Below, piece after piece: positions 1 through 6,082 of a DNA stretch of 7,287 bases; position 1 is the first letter of the stretch, and the number at the start of each line of letters is the position of its first letter. Location of the stretch: NCBI GenBank assembly GCA_913046025.1, contig CAJWRP010000103.1:1-7287 (forward strand). Reading direction: 5' to 3'. The position numbers and the translations under genes are program-made. Below the pieces are notes generated by a model. It saw only the letters and a program-made list of their open reading frames with translations, was not told the DNA's origin and made no database searches. This DNA comes from an uncultured Chloroflexota bacterium (GTDB lineage: Bacteria; Chloroflexota; Dehalococcoidia; SAR202; UBA11138).

Positions 1-638
1 CCGCCATTGGACTTAATTCTGATTGCGCCACTGTAATTATCCGGCGGCAAAGAAGGACGTACTCTTGCCAATATATTGTTGTCGCCACCATTTATGAGTT
101 TGGCCGGCTTCGCTATATCGATCCAGTCCGGCCAGCTAATAAGTTCCCACAACAGAGTAGCGCCGCCTGCATTGCTTATTTCGATGTTTGCACTGTCAAC
201 GGCCTGATCTACCAAAATGGAGCCGTAGTCCCATTCCGTGGGCTCGGCGACTAAATTAGGGCCGTCCTTTACTTCAAAAAGTACGTTGATTAATTCGGAG
301 TCAGATGACCACATGAACCCTTCATCCAGGGCGTCATAGAATATATATTCAGGATCGAACCAGTAAGTCAGAGACACGTAGGCTTTGTAAAATCCCACAG
401 GGGCGTCCAGGGCTAGGTCCCAGACGAAGTTAACCATTCTTGATTCTTCAGCCTTCAAAGCAAGACGCACTTTTTTGCCTGCTGACACGCCGTCGTAAGC
501 GATACTGCCATCCGGAGCTACTACGGTTATGGCAGCGCCGTATTCCAGGGCTACTGTACCGGTATTCTTAGCAGTATATTGAAGGTTGATGGTCTCACCC
601 TGTCTATACTGGCCTTTGGATGTTTTTATGTTTTCAAA
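1..638 (-). repeat. Protein-level repeat unit 2 (Ig-like plus BACON-like), residues ~258-469, truncated at the left edge
   Basis: Second copy of the module described for 660-1289. It has the order KNTG, then VVAPDG, VNFVWDL, WDYG, NAGGATLLWEL, WPDWIDI and IKSNGG. It is cut by the window edge at the SNGG landmark, which in unit 1 is followed by about ten more residues before the next unit. Further copies may therefore continue to the left. Confidence 0.65.
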
Positions 639-1409
639 TTTACCGTCGAATATCCCTTCAATTTTTCCGCTTAACGTAATTTCGCGGTATCCTCCGTTGG
701 ACTGTATTACTAATACCCCTTTCAGCCGCCGCGATATTGGCGCATCTTTCTTTACACGGAGCATTACCGTTGCGTCTTCTTTGGCATCTCCTAAGGGGCT
801 AACCAGCTCTATCCAGTAATCTGGCACGCTGGTTATGCTCCACTCCAAAACACCATTACCGATATTGTATACAAACAGGCTCTGCTCAGGAGTCTGACCC
901 GGCAGGAATTCGCCAAAATCGATGGCGTCATCAGAAAGAAACACAAGGGGTTTCGTCTGGACCTCAAATGTATGGCCGTCGCTGCGGGATATAGAATCGA
1001 ACAAGACATCGAAGAGGACAAGGTCTCTTAGATTGGCTGTCAGTATGTACTCGCCGGCATCAGTTCTTCCAGAAGTACCCCACTGGAACTGAAACAATTT
1101 TTTCTCTCCAGGCATCAGCTGGTTGATCCTCTGCACGCTGCTACGAAACACCTTGTCACCTGAAGGACTGTAAACAACCATCGTTAGCTGATAGTCCTGT
1201 GCCGCTGGCCCATCGTTTTCTACTTCGACATTGAAGATAGCAGTAGTCCTAGGAACATAAATTGGCCTACCCGCCTTGAGAAGCGATATTTTGCCGCTGG
1301 CAGCGCCCTCTTGGAAAGCGTGCGCTGAGGAATGCATGTTCAAGCCCGACAAGCCCAAAGCAAGTCCTAGCATCAGAACTGCAACCGCGAATTTTGAGGA
1401 TATATTCAT
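1..1409 (-). CDS. Exported multi-domain protein with alternating Ig/CARDB-like and BACON-like domains (C-terminus beyond left edge)
   Basis: The frame is open from an ATG at 1409 to the left edge: 469 full codons, no stop, so the gene is partial. Residues 1-31 form a clear signal peptide: a short Lys-containing n-region, a hydrophobic core (FAVAVLMLGLALGL) and an AHA cleavage motif at 29-31, so the product is exported. The rest is beta-rich with low Cys. Two domain types alternate. A CARDB/Ig-like type lies at about 41-155 and 258-380 (YSPSGD, then LMPGEKKLFQFQW; VVAPDG, then ESRMVNFVWDL). A BACON-like type lies at about 161-250 and 392-469 (DFG...NIGNGVLEW...IQSNGG; DYG...NAGGATLLW...IKSNGG). 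Such domains usually act in surface adhesion, carbohydrate binding or as spacers; no catalytic motif is visible here. The ribosome site is weak (GGGATG). The gene diverges from pyrD. The coding call is firm from signal peptide and repeat structure; the function is unknown. Confidence 0.85.
   Translation of the reverse strand, partial: MNISSKFAVAVLMLGLALGLSGLNMHSSAHAFQEGAASGKISLLKAGRPIYVPRTTAIFNVEVENDGPAAQDYQLTMVVYSPSGDKVFRSSVQRINQLMPGEKKLFQFQWGTSGRTDAGEYILTANLRDLVLFDVLFDSISRSDGHTFEVQTKPLVFLSDDAIDFGEFLPGQTPEQSLFVYNIGNGVLEWSITSVPDYWIELVSPLGDAKEDATVMLRVKKDAPISRRLKGVLVIQSNGGYREITLSGKIEGIFDGKFENIKTSKGQYRQGETINLQYTAKNTGTVALEYGAAITVVAPDGSIAYDGVSAGKKVRLALKAEESRMVNFVWDLALDAPVGFYKAYVSLTYWFDPEYIFYDALDEGFMWSSDSELINVLFEVKDGPNLVAEPTEWDYGSILVDQAVDSANIEISNAGGATLLWELISWPDWIDIAKPAKLINGGDNNILARVRPSLPPDNYSGAIRIKSNG
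660..1289 (-). repeat. Protein-level repeat unit 1 (Ig-like plus BACON-like), residues ~41-250
   Basis: First copy of an approximately 230-residue two-domain module in the exported protein. It aligns by eye with the unit at 638-1. Shared landmarks in order are a strand ending VVYSPSG or VVAPDG, then FQFQW or VNFVW, then D(F/Y)G, then a (V/I)xNxG(N/G)xxLxW stretch, P(D)YW or PDW, and (Q/K)SNGG. The two DxG landmarks are at residues 164 and 394, giving the period. Divergence is high at the DNA level, so the duplication is old. Confidence 0.7.
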
Positions 1410-1499
1410 GGCATCATCCCAATGATTAACTAAATTATTAGAAAAGTATGAAAACTAAGCCTGATGCTAGCATAATAGACCTTCTGCGTCCTCTACATT

Positions 1500-1515
1500 G
1501 CCAATCAGGATTGGC
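1500..1515. promoter_or_regulatory. Operator-like inverted repeat in the divergent region upstream of pyrD
   Basis: Two 7-base arms (GCCAATC at 1500-1506, GATTGGC at 1509-1515) are perfect reverse complements separated by AG. The compact two-fold symmetry between two divergent genes fits a binding site for a dimeric regulator. It is not followed by a T-run, so a terminator is unlikely. The regulator is unknown and chance occurrence is possible. Confidence 0.35.
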
Positions 1516-1537
1516 CTTATCGCGAATCCTCACTTTT

Positions 1538-1553
1538 AGTGGCGAATGCCACT
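1538..1553. promoter_or_regulatory. Second inverted repeat just upstream of the pyrD -10 box
   Basis: AGTGGC (1538-1543) and GCCACT (1548-1553) are perfect inverted arms around GAAT. The repeat ends 23 bases before the TATAAT at 1577-1582, so it sits on or beside the expected -35 region and could block or help polymerase. Alternatively it is only a small hairpin in a longer leader. Assignment as an operator is inference. Confidence 0.35.
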
Positions 1554-1576
1554 CCCTGAGGGCGTACGGCATAGTT

Positions 1577-1582
1577 TATAAT
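1577..1582 (+). promoter_or_regulatory. Perfect TATAAT -10 element, probable pyrD promoter
   Basis: TATAAT matches the sigma-70 -10 consensus exactly. No good -35 lies 17 bases upstream (CCCTGA), so the promoter may be weak or activator-dependent. Transcription would start near 1589 and give a leader of about 80 bases before the TTG start of pyrD. Confidence 0.45.
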
Positions 1583-1670
1583 TTCAGCATGGCGACTAGG
1601 ATACAGAGCGCCTTGTTCGGCGCAAAATTCCGTACAGAATCGGTAATTACAATAGTCTCGAGGTCACGCC

Positions 1671-2741
1671 TTGCTGATAATTAATCCGGCCACTTACAAA
1701 AACATCATCAGGCCTCTGCTATTCAACCTGTCACCGGAAACAGCGCAGGCTGCGGCCGAATTCATGCTGCAACAGGACTACCTGTGGAAATTCCTCTCGC
1801 CGCTCATGAAGATGGAAAGCCCCAGGCTGAAAACTACCATTGCTGGCATTCGGCTGGACAATCCAGTGGGCCTGGCAGCGGGCTACGACAAGGACTGCAA
1901 AGTCATACCGTCGCTTTCGTCCATGGGATTCGGATACATCACCTGCGGCACAGTCACGGTCATGCCTCGCCCAGGCAATCCAAAACCCAGGGTGCTCCGC
2001 TACGTGGAGGAAGAGGCTCTCGTCAATTCACTGGGATTCCCAGGCAAGGGATTAGCCAATGCCGCCGATGAACTGAGGCGTGTCCAGGAATCACGCACGA
2101 AGACCCCTATAGTGGCCAGCGTATCTGGTGTCACAGAGGAAGACATCCTCAAGTGCCACCGCGGGCTGGAACCATTGGCAGATGCCATTGAAATCAACAT
2201 CAGTTCCCCCAATACGGCGGGGCTCCGTGTATTCCAACAGCCTGACGCCTTAGGCGCTCTGCTGTCTCAGGCCAACGAAAACAGGAAGCGTCCCATGTTC
2301 ATTAAGCTTCCGCCTTACAAGTCTTCTGCCGACCAGCCTTCCGCAGGCGAAGAAGAGCGAGACAGAGTACTCAACCTGGTGGAGGTCTGCATAGAGCAAG
2401 GTGTTAGTGCGGTGACCGTCTCCAATACGTGGCCAGTGCGAGATTCCCGTCTAGCCGTGGGGGAAGGAGGCCTTAGTGGCAAAGGTGTGTTCCCCGATAC
2501 GCTAAGGATGGTGACCGATCTAAAGGCGATCATCGGTGACAGGATGGATATAAATGCGTGCGGTGGGATATTCAGCGGAAGGGACGCGTTCGAGGTTCTG
2601 CGGGCGGGAGCAACTACGGCTCAGGTGCTAACGGGCCTCATATACAGAGGGCCTGGCATCGCCAGAAGCATAAACGAACAGCTACTTCAGACGATGGATG
2701 AAGAGAAGGTCGTGACCCTTAGCGAAGGCATCAGAGGCTAA
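1671..2741 (+). CDS. pyrD: Dihydroorotate dehydrogenase (quinone), class 2
   Basis: This flavoenzyme oxidises dihydroorotate to orotate, passing electrons through FMN to membrane quinone, in de novo pyrimidine synthesis. The 356 residues fit class 2. Residues 8-40 resemble the amphipathic N-terminal helices that dock on the inner face of the membrane (YKNIIRPLLFNLSPETA). Family motifs: GLAAGYDKD (68-75), GFGYITCGTVT (86-96), NSLGF (119-123, orotate-binding Asn), NISSPNTAGLR (176-186, with the class 2 catalytic Ser at 179), FIKL (210-213), SNT (251-253), GGLSGKG (266-272) and the phosphate-binding end INACGG...TGLIYRGP. The Asn of the second strand motif in the E. coli enzyme (GINIG) appears replaced by Ser150, by eye. 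The start is TTG at 1671, backed by GAGGT six bases upstream (1660-1664). No other pyr gene is adjacent. The 3' end overlaps a convergent small ORF. Confidence 0.95.
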   Translation: MLIINPATYKNIIRPLLFNLSPETAQAAAEFMLQQDYLWKFLSPLMKMESPRLKTTIAGIRLDNPVGLAAGYDKDCKVIPSLSSMGFGYITCGTVTVMPRPGNPKPRVLRYVEEEALVNSLGFPGKGLANAADELRRVQESRTKTPIVASVSGVTEEDILKCHRGLEPLADAIEINISSPNTAGLRVFQQPDALGALLSQANENRKRPMFIKLPPYKSSADQPSAGEEERDRVLNLVEVCIEQGVSAVTVSNTWPVRDSRLAVGEGGLSGKGVFPDTLRMVTDLKAIIGDRMDINACGGIFSGRDAFEVLRAGATTAQVLTGLIYRGPGIARSINEQLLQTMDEEKVVTLSEGIRG

Positions 2742-2943
2742 GGTGATCCTTCAACAGCTTACGGCGAAGCTCGCCGACGCGGCCAGGGCTGTATAGGAAC
2801 CCTTCCACGTTCAACGCTTGGACCAGCGACTCATCCATATCTGCAATGTAGTCCGTGAACTGATTCTCCTTGGTGTAGTCCATGCAAATCAGCTTAGGAA
2901 TGTCCTGAGACTTCACATTTATGTTGATGGTTACTGATTGCAT
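2731..2943 (-). CDS. Hypothetical 70-residue protein, convergent with pyrD
   Basis: I do not recognise this family. The protein starts with an alternating strand pattern (QSVTININVKS), is acidic in the middle (ADMDESL) and ends with a basic, probably helical tail (GRVGELRRKLLKD). No signal peptide, membrane segment or metal-binding motif is seen. Codon choice (AAG for Lys, CTG/CTT for Leu) resembles the neighbouring genes, which favours a real gene over a shadow. The last 11 bases overlap the end of pyrD on the other strand, and no terminator separates the two. The ribosome site is poor: AGGCAG lies close to the ATG and a better GAGGAGAGG lies about 15-20 bases upstream. A possible promoter is TAATAT (3005-3000) with CTGATT 17 bases before it. 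Confidence 0.5.
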   Translation of the reverse strand: MQSVTININVKSQDIPKLICMDYTKENQFTDYIADMDESLVQALNVEGFLYSPGRVGELRRKLLKDHLSL

Positions 2944-2999
2944 TCTGCCTGCTAAAGTCCTCTCCTCGGAAATCTTGTCCTGTCAATTGAGACAACTTC

Positions 3000-3028
3000 A
3001 TATTAGGCATGGCGAAGGAATTAATCAG
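3000..3028 (-). promoter_or_regulatory. Possible promoter for the 70-residue ORF
   Basis: On the minus strand, CTGATT (3028-3023) and TAATAT (3005-3000) are 17 bases apart and match the -35 and -10 consensus at 3 and 4 of 6 positions. The start would fall near 2993, giving a leader of about 50 bases. This leader contains TCAATTGA (2983-2990), an 8-base palindrome. The match is modest and the region is AT-rich, so it may be chance. Confidence 0.25.
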
Positions 3029-3142
3029 GGTAAATCACGTCACCAACTGGCGAATTAATGTGAAAAGAAGTGAATTTCAATATAAGCTTCTAAAGACTAC
3101 CTATTACTATAGAAGACTGCCTGGCAGCCCAGTCTCCAGCAC

Positions 3143-3553
3143 ATGACCACACCCTGCATAACATATTTTGACTTCCAGACTACTAATTTTCAACAGGTCC
3201 ATTGTTATCCTCCTTGTAACGCATTAGGGGACCGTGACTGGCAAATATCATGTGGTAGGGGTAAGGCGAAATTCGTTCCCAATGGAGACGATACGGAGTC
3301 TGATGGCGACGACAAACCCATGCGAGGTAAAGGCAAGGCAAGCCTAATCCAGACCAGTGATGAAGAAAACGACTCTCATAAACAGAACTAGAACGGCGAC
3401 GTGATATACTGTGAAGAGTGCGAAGAAGACGCCCTGGCAGATACGCCCACAAAATGCCAGCACAACAAGAAACTCGGACCGAAGGATACGTTCACTTTAT
3501 CAATATCAGGCGAGGGCAAGGCCGACAAGTCCAATCGTGGCAAGAAGAACTAA
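3143..3553 (+). pseudogene. Decayed gene (likely exported, Gly/Lys-rich) interrupted by TAG at 3389 and probably a frameshift
   Basis: One frame runs from ATG 3143 to TAA 3551-3553, broken only by TAG at 3389-3391. The part from about 3251 looks genuinely coding on both sides of that stop. It contains three copies of a GxGKA motif (GRGKA, GKGKA, GEGKA), an acidic run (NGDDTESDGDD) and, after the TAG, NGDVIYCEECEED followed by a third Cys. The terminal TAA sits nine bases before a strong terminator, as expected for a true gene end. Before 3250 this frame looks non-coding, while the next frame (3168-3255) gives a hydrophobic signal-like run (RSIVILLVT), a TAG at 3225, then GTVTGKYHV. That suggests a frameshift near 3250 and another stop. 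Family not recognised. A short intact ORF (3143-3391) or TAG readthrough cannot be excluded. The 2944-3142 stretch to the left holds only weak promoter-like elements and a small dyad (3114-3135). Confidence 0.55.
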
Positions 3554-3562
3554 AATAGAAAC

Positions 3563-3602
3563 AAGACCGCTGCTCTCCCTTTTAGGACAGAGCAGCGGTC
3601 TT
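3563..3602. terminator. Strong bidirectional intrinsic terminator
   Basis: Two perfectly complementary 14-base arms (3563-3576 and 3589-3602, core GACCGCTGCTCT) enclose a 12-base loop. On the plus strand the stem runs into TTTTAATTT. On the minus strand it is followed by a looser T-rich stretch (TTGTTTCTATTTTAG). It lies between the end of the broken gene (TAA at 3551) and the TAA of ribokinase (3605-3603), so it can stop both convergent transcripts. The ribokinase stop codon directly abuts the stem. Confidence 0.9.
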
Positions 3603-4556
3603 TTAATTTGTCCTGGTTTTGGTGATCAAGGGTTCGACTTCCTGCCTGCTGGGCATGGCCTCTTGAGCGCCGGACCGCGTGACGGCCAAGGCACCGGCGG
3701 CCATTCCCAGCCGCACCGCCTCATGCAACGGCCTGCCTTCTGCCAGACCCACAGCTAGTCCACCACCGAAGGCGTCCCCGGCGGCAACAGAGTCCAGTAC
3801 GTCCACATCGAACGCAGGTATATGGCGAACTTCATCCGAAGTAGCATAAACCAGTCCATTCTCGCCCAGCTTTACCACCGCAACCGCTGTACCCTTAGCA
3901 ATAATGGCCCTGGCCGCAACCTCAGCAGAAGCGGCATCTACGACCACAACACCAGTAAGTACCTCGGCCTCGTACTGGTTGGGCGTTAGTACGTTGGCCA
4001 GCTCAAAAGCCCTAGGCGGCAGGTCGCGGGCGGGCGCAGGGTCCCAGACCACCGGGATGCCCCTGGACTTGGCGTATTCAGCGGCGGCCACAGACACCTC
4101 CAAAGGCACTTCTAGCTGTAGCATCAGGACTTTAGCCACGTCCAGAGCTCGTTTCGCAGCATCTAGCTGAACGTCGTCACATGCCATGTTGGCCCCGTAG
4201 ACAGCAATGATACGGTTCTGGCCATCTGGCTCCAGCAAGATCATTGCGAGGCCGGTGGAGTTTGACTGGTCGACAGCTACATCCGAGACATCGATACCAT
4301 GACCGCGCAGACCTTGCACCAACGGCGGGCCAAAGGTGTCGTTCCCTACCCTGCCAACCATGCTAACATTGGCACCCAACCGAGCAGCAGCGACGGCCTG
4401 ATTCGCGCCTTTGCCACCTGGCGTCGTATGGAAATTATTAGCCATTATGGTCTCGCCAGTGGTAGGCATCCTGGGCATCGTGAAAACCAGATCCATATTG
4501 ATGCTACCCAGCACAACTACTTTGGGTTTGCTAGTTGTAGCGGAAAGACTCCTCAC
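3603..4556 (-). CDS. rbsK: Ribokinase (PfkB family)
   Basis: This cytoplasmic enzyme phosphorylates D-ribose at O5 with ATP, feeding ribose into the pentose phosphate pool. The 317 residues match the family's usual 300-310. Motifs in order: GSINMD (17-22, sugar-binding NxD), the PfkB signature 1 region GGKGANQAVAAARLG (47-61), WDPAP (171-175), NQYE (193-196, the NxxE magnesium motif), VVKLGENG (227-234) and DSVAAGD (255-261), the ribokinase-type anion hole with catalytic base Asp261. The start is GTG at 4556, overlapping the TGA of the upstream HAD gene as GTGA. AAGGGG eight bases before it is a fitting ribosome site. The overlap indicates translational coupling within one operon. Related PfkB sugar kinases are possible, but DxxAAGD together with GSINMD favours ribokinase. 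No ribose transporter or rbs repressor is in the window. Confidence 0.9.
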   Translation of the reverse strand: MRSLSATTSKPKVVVLGSINMDLVFTMPRMPTTGETIMANNFHTTPGGKGANQAVAAARLGANVSMVGRVGNDTFGPPLVQGLRGHGIDVSDVAVDQSNSTGLAMILLEPDGQNRIIAVYGANMACDDVQLDAAKRALDVAKVLMLQLEVPLEVSVAAAEYAKSRGIPVVWDPAPARDLPPRAFELANVLTPNQYEAEVLTGVVVVDAASAEVAARAIIAKGTAVAVVKLGENGLVYATSDEVRHIPAFDVDVLDSVAAGDAFGGGLAVGLAEGRPLHEAVRLGMAAGALAVTRSGAQEAMPSRQEVEPLITKTRTN

Positions 4557-5371
4557 CCTATAAGCCCCTTGTCCAAGAGGTCCTCTAGTACTTGAGCTAC
4601 TCCGTCCTCCTCCATAGACGGCGAAATTCTATCCGCCACGGCCAGAGCCTCATGTACCGCATCGCTGGTGGCGACGCCTAGGCTAGCCCAATCCAACATT
4701 CGTACGTCGTTGTACCCGTTGCCAAACGCGATTGTCTGGTCGTAGCCAATGCCATGGAAGTCGCACAGCCACTCCATGGCCTTGTCCTTACCTCCCTGAG
4801 GATGCAAAATCTCGCAGAAGTGCGGCAGGGACCTGGTGATGTGCAACGAAGAGTCGAATTTTTCCAGCAAAATGGCTTCCAGTTCTCGTATACCATCATC
4901 GTCGCCTACCACAACGAGCCGAGTAAGCTCTCTATCCGCTACCTTGCGAAGGTCATCAACAACGTTCACCATAACGTTATTTCGCTGGCCGTAAGCTGAT
5001 GCCCAGTCTGTTAGCTCGTTCACGTAGATCTGATTCTTGTGGTAGCCCACCACCTCCATTGAAGAGGCCGGTAAGTCTGCCAGGGCTCCTAGCGCAGCCA
5101 GTGTCATATCAGCGGTCAGGGGCCTGTGCCACAAGGAGCCGCCCGTAACAGGATCGGCTATATGAGCGCCCTGTGAGGTGGCAATAGGCGTCTTGATGTC
5201 CAGATCCGCGCTGGACCTGGCAGCAGAGTTAAAGATGCGCCCTGTAGCCAAAGTGATTATGGCGCCCGCATCTCGAACGCGATCCACCGCCTGGCGCGTC
5301 CTCCGCGATATCGGTTGATCCTGGCTGCGTATGGTGCCATCGATGTCCAAGGCTATAAGTCTATAGCCCAT
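4553..5371 (-). CDS. HAD superfamily phosphatase, Cof-type (class IIB)
   Basis: A predicted Mg-dependent cytoplasmic phosphatase acting on sugar phosphates or similar small phosphoesters. All four HAD motifs are present, counted from the chosen start: motif I DIDGT (9-13, nucleophile Asp9, acid/base Asp11), motif II TLATGR (40-45), motif III Lys195 in PQGGKDKA, and motif IV GNGYND (217-222). In motif IV the first Asp of the usual GDxxND is Asn218, while Asp222 is kept. The long insert between motifs II and III is the substrate-specifying C2 cap typical of Cof proteins. The frame is open upstream to 5422, but ATG 5371 is preferred: it begins MGYRLIALDIDGT as in relatives and has GAGGA eight bases before it, giving 272 residues. 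It is the first gene of an operon with ribokinase, so the substrate may be a pentose or nucleoside-derived phosphate; this is inference. Confidence 0.88.
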   Translation of the reverse strand: MGYRLIALDIDGTIRSQDQPISRRTRQAVDRVRDAGAIITLATGRIFNSAARSSADLDIKTPIATSQGAHIADPVTGGSLWHRPLTADMTLAALGALADLPASSMEVVGYHKNQIYVNELTDWASAYGQRNNVMVNVVDDLRKVADRELTRLVVVGDDDGIRELEAILLEKFDSSLHITRSLPHFCEILHPQGGKDKAMEWLCDFHGIGYDQTIAFGNGYNDVRMLDWASLGVATSDAVHEALAVADRISPSMEEDGVAQVLEDLLDKGLIG

Positions 5372-5403
5372 TACGCATGTCCTCGCAACGCACTGTACTG
5401 TGT

Positions 5404-5409
5404 TAAAAT
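5404..5409 (+). promoter_or_regulatory. -10-like TAAAAT placed for a leaderless transcript
   Basis: TAAAAT matches TATAAT at five of six positions and ends seven bases before the A of the ATG at 5417. This is the spacing seen for leaderless mRNAs, whose transcription starts at the start codon. No Shine-Dalgarno motif and no convincing -35 is visible. The assignment is inference from spacing. Confidence 0.35.
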
Positions 5410-5416
5410 TCCATCC

Positions 5417-5533
5417 ATGCAAACCCTACTAGCACTGCTCCGGCGACTTCCACCACGGACCGTCTTGTGGTTAATAATGTTGCCTGTCGTCCTCTTCATA
5501 CTGTTGAACGCCTTCTACGTAGCAGGTTCATAG
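5417..5533 (+). CDS. Small single-pass membrane protein (38 residues)
   Basis: The ORF runs from ATG 5417 to TAG 5531-5533 and fills the gap between the divergent HAD gene and the convergent RidA-like gene, whose stop is five bases away. Residues 1-14 have Leu-rich spacing with Arg9, Arg10 and Arg14. Residues about 15-36 form an uninterrupted hydrophobic segment (VLWLIMLPVVLFILL). The positive charges before it predict the N-terminus inside. The frame stays open upstream to 5315, but that part is antisense to the HAD gene and is not taken as coding. There is no ribosome site, yet a -10-like box seven bases before the ATG permits leaderless expression. I do not recognise the family. Composition and fit to the gap favour a real small protein, but length limits certainty. 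Confidence 0.5.
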   Translation: MQTLLALLRRLPPRTVLWLIMLPVVLFILLNAFYVAGS

Positions 5534-5538
5534 ATCTC

Positions 5539-6024
5539 CTAGAGTTCAGCCTCTTCCCAAGGGCGGACCTCAGCAATGACCTCGATCTCCACCGGCATCT
5601 GGTGCGGCAACGAAATCATGCCAACGGCAGACCGAGCGTGCCTTCCCTTTTCGCCAAAGACCTCAACCATCAAGTCTGAGCAGCCGTTGGCCACCGCAGG
5701 ATGGTTACCGAAATCCGGAGGGCAATTTACCATAGCCAGCAGCTTTACGATGCGTTCAATCCTGTCCAGGTCACCAACCAGCCCCTTTAGCCTCGCAAGA
5801 ATGTTTATGCCCGTAAGTCGCGCTGCCTCATAACCCTCTTCCAGGGTCAGGTCCACTCCAACCTTGCCACTAGGCACGGTGCCGTCGGGCCTGTTTGCCG
5901 GCCCCAGGCCTGCCGCGTAAATTAAATTGCCTGTCTGTACTCCCGGCACGTAGTTCGCTATGGGCGACGGTACATCGGGCAGCGTGATGCCCAGCTCCCG
6001 AATACGATCCTCAATCTTCGACAT
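5539..6024 (-). CDS. RidA/YjgF-like protein (YjgF_endoribonc-type subgroup)
   Basis: A 161-residue member of the YjgF/YER057c/UK114 superfamily. Classical RidA hydrolyses reactive enamine/imine intermediates made by PLP enzymes, releasing a keto acid and ammonia, and works as a cytoplasmic trimer. This longer subgroup, with a lead of the type LGITLPDVPSPIANYVPG, is usually annotated only as putative endoribonuclease/RidA-like. Visible features: TGNLIYAAG (31-39), the helix GYEAARLTGINILARLK, NCPPDFGNHPAVANG (100-114) and the end ARSAVGMISLP...VEIEVIAEV. Arg131 matches the substrate-carboxylate Arg of RidA, and Glu146 or Glu148 lies in the strand that carries the second active-site residue. 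The frame is open back to 6120, but ATG 6024 is chosen: the family homology begins there and a GGGGGT sits seven bases upstream. It diverges from the VOC gene. The natural substrate is unknown. Confidence 0.88.
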   Translation of the reverse strand: MSKIEDRIRELGITLPDVPSPIANYVPGVQTGNLIYAAGLGPANRPDGTVPSGKVGVDLTLEEGYEAARLTGINILARLKGLVGDLDRIERIVKLLAMVNCPPDFGNHPAVANGCSDLMVEVFGEKGRHARSAVGMISLPHQMPVEIEVIAEVRPWEEAEL

Positions 6025-6082
6025 TATGGATACCCCCACTATGAACATTTCAAATAATAAGAACGTCGGCATTCTATAGGAT

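Noticed and set aside
1508..1517. Shared 10-mer GGATTGGCCT at 1508-1517 and 6079-6088 as a common regulatory site
   Set aside because: Shared 10-mers are expected by chance in a 7.3 kb window, and the surrounding symmetry differs at the two sites.
1448..1684. 78-residue plus-strand ORF across the pyrD upstream region
   Set aside because: It overlaps the two dyads, the TATAAT box and the pyrD start, has no ribosome site, and its translation has mixed composition with no recognisable pattern. pyrD with a TTG start and GAGGT explains the area better.
2763..2775. GGCGA-AGC-TCGCC hairpin just after pyrD as a terminator
   Set aside because: Only five base pairs and no T-run on either strand; it lies inside the 70-residue ORF.
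3183..3452. 89-residue minus-strand ORF opposite the broken gene
   Set aside because: Its translation is Arg/Ser/Tyr/His-rich and shadow-like, while the plus frame shows internal repeats and ends at a terminator.
3603..3758. Extension of the plus-strand ORF 3411-3758 through the terminator into rbsK
   Set aside because: It reads through the strong hairpin and lies antisense to the conserved ribokinase C-terminus; the coding frame in 3392-3553 is a different one.
5372..5422. Longer N-terminus for the HAD protein (17 more residues)
   Set aside because: The extra residues do not resemble the family, and a ribosome site (GAGGA) is correctly placed for ATG 5371.
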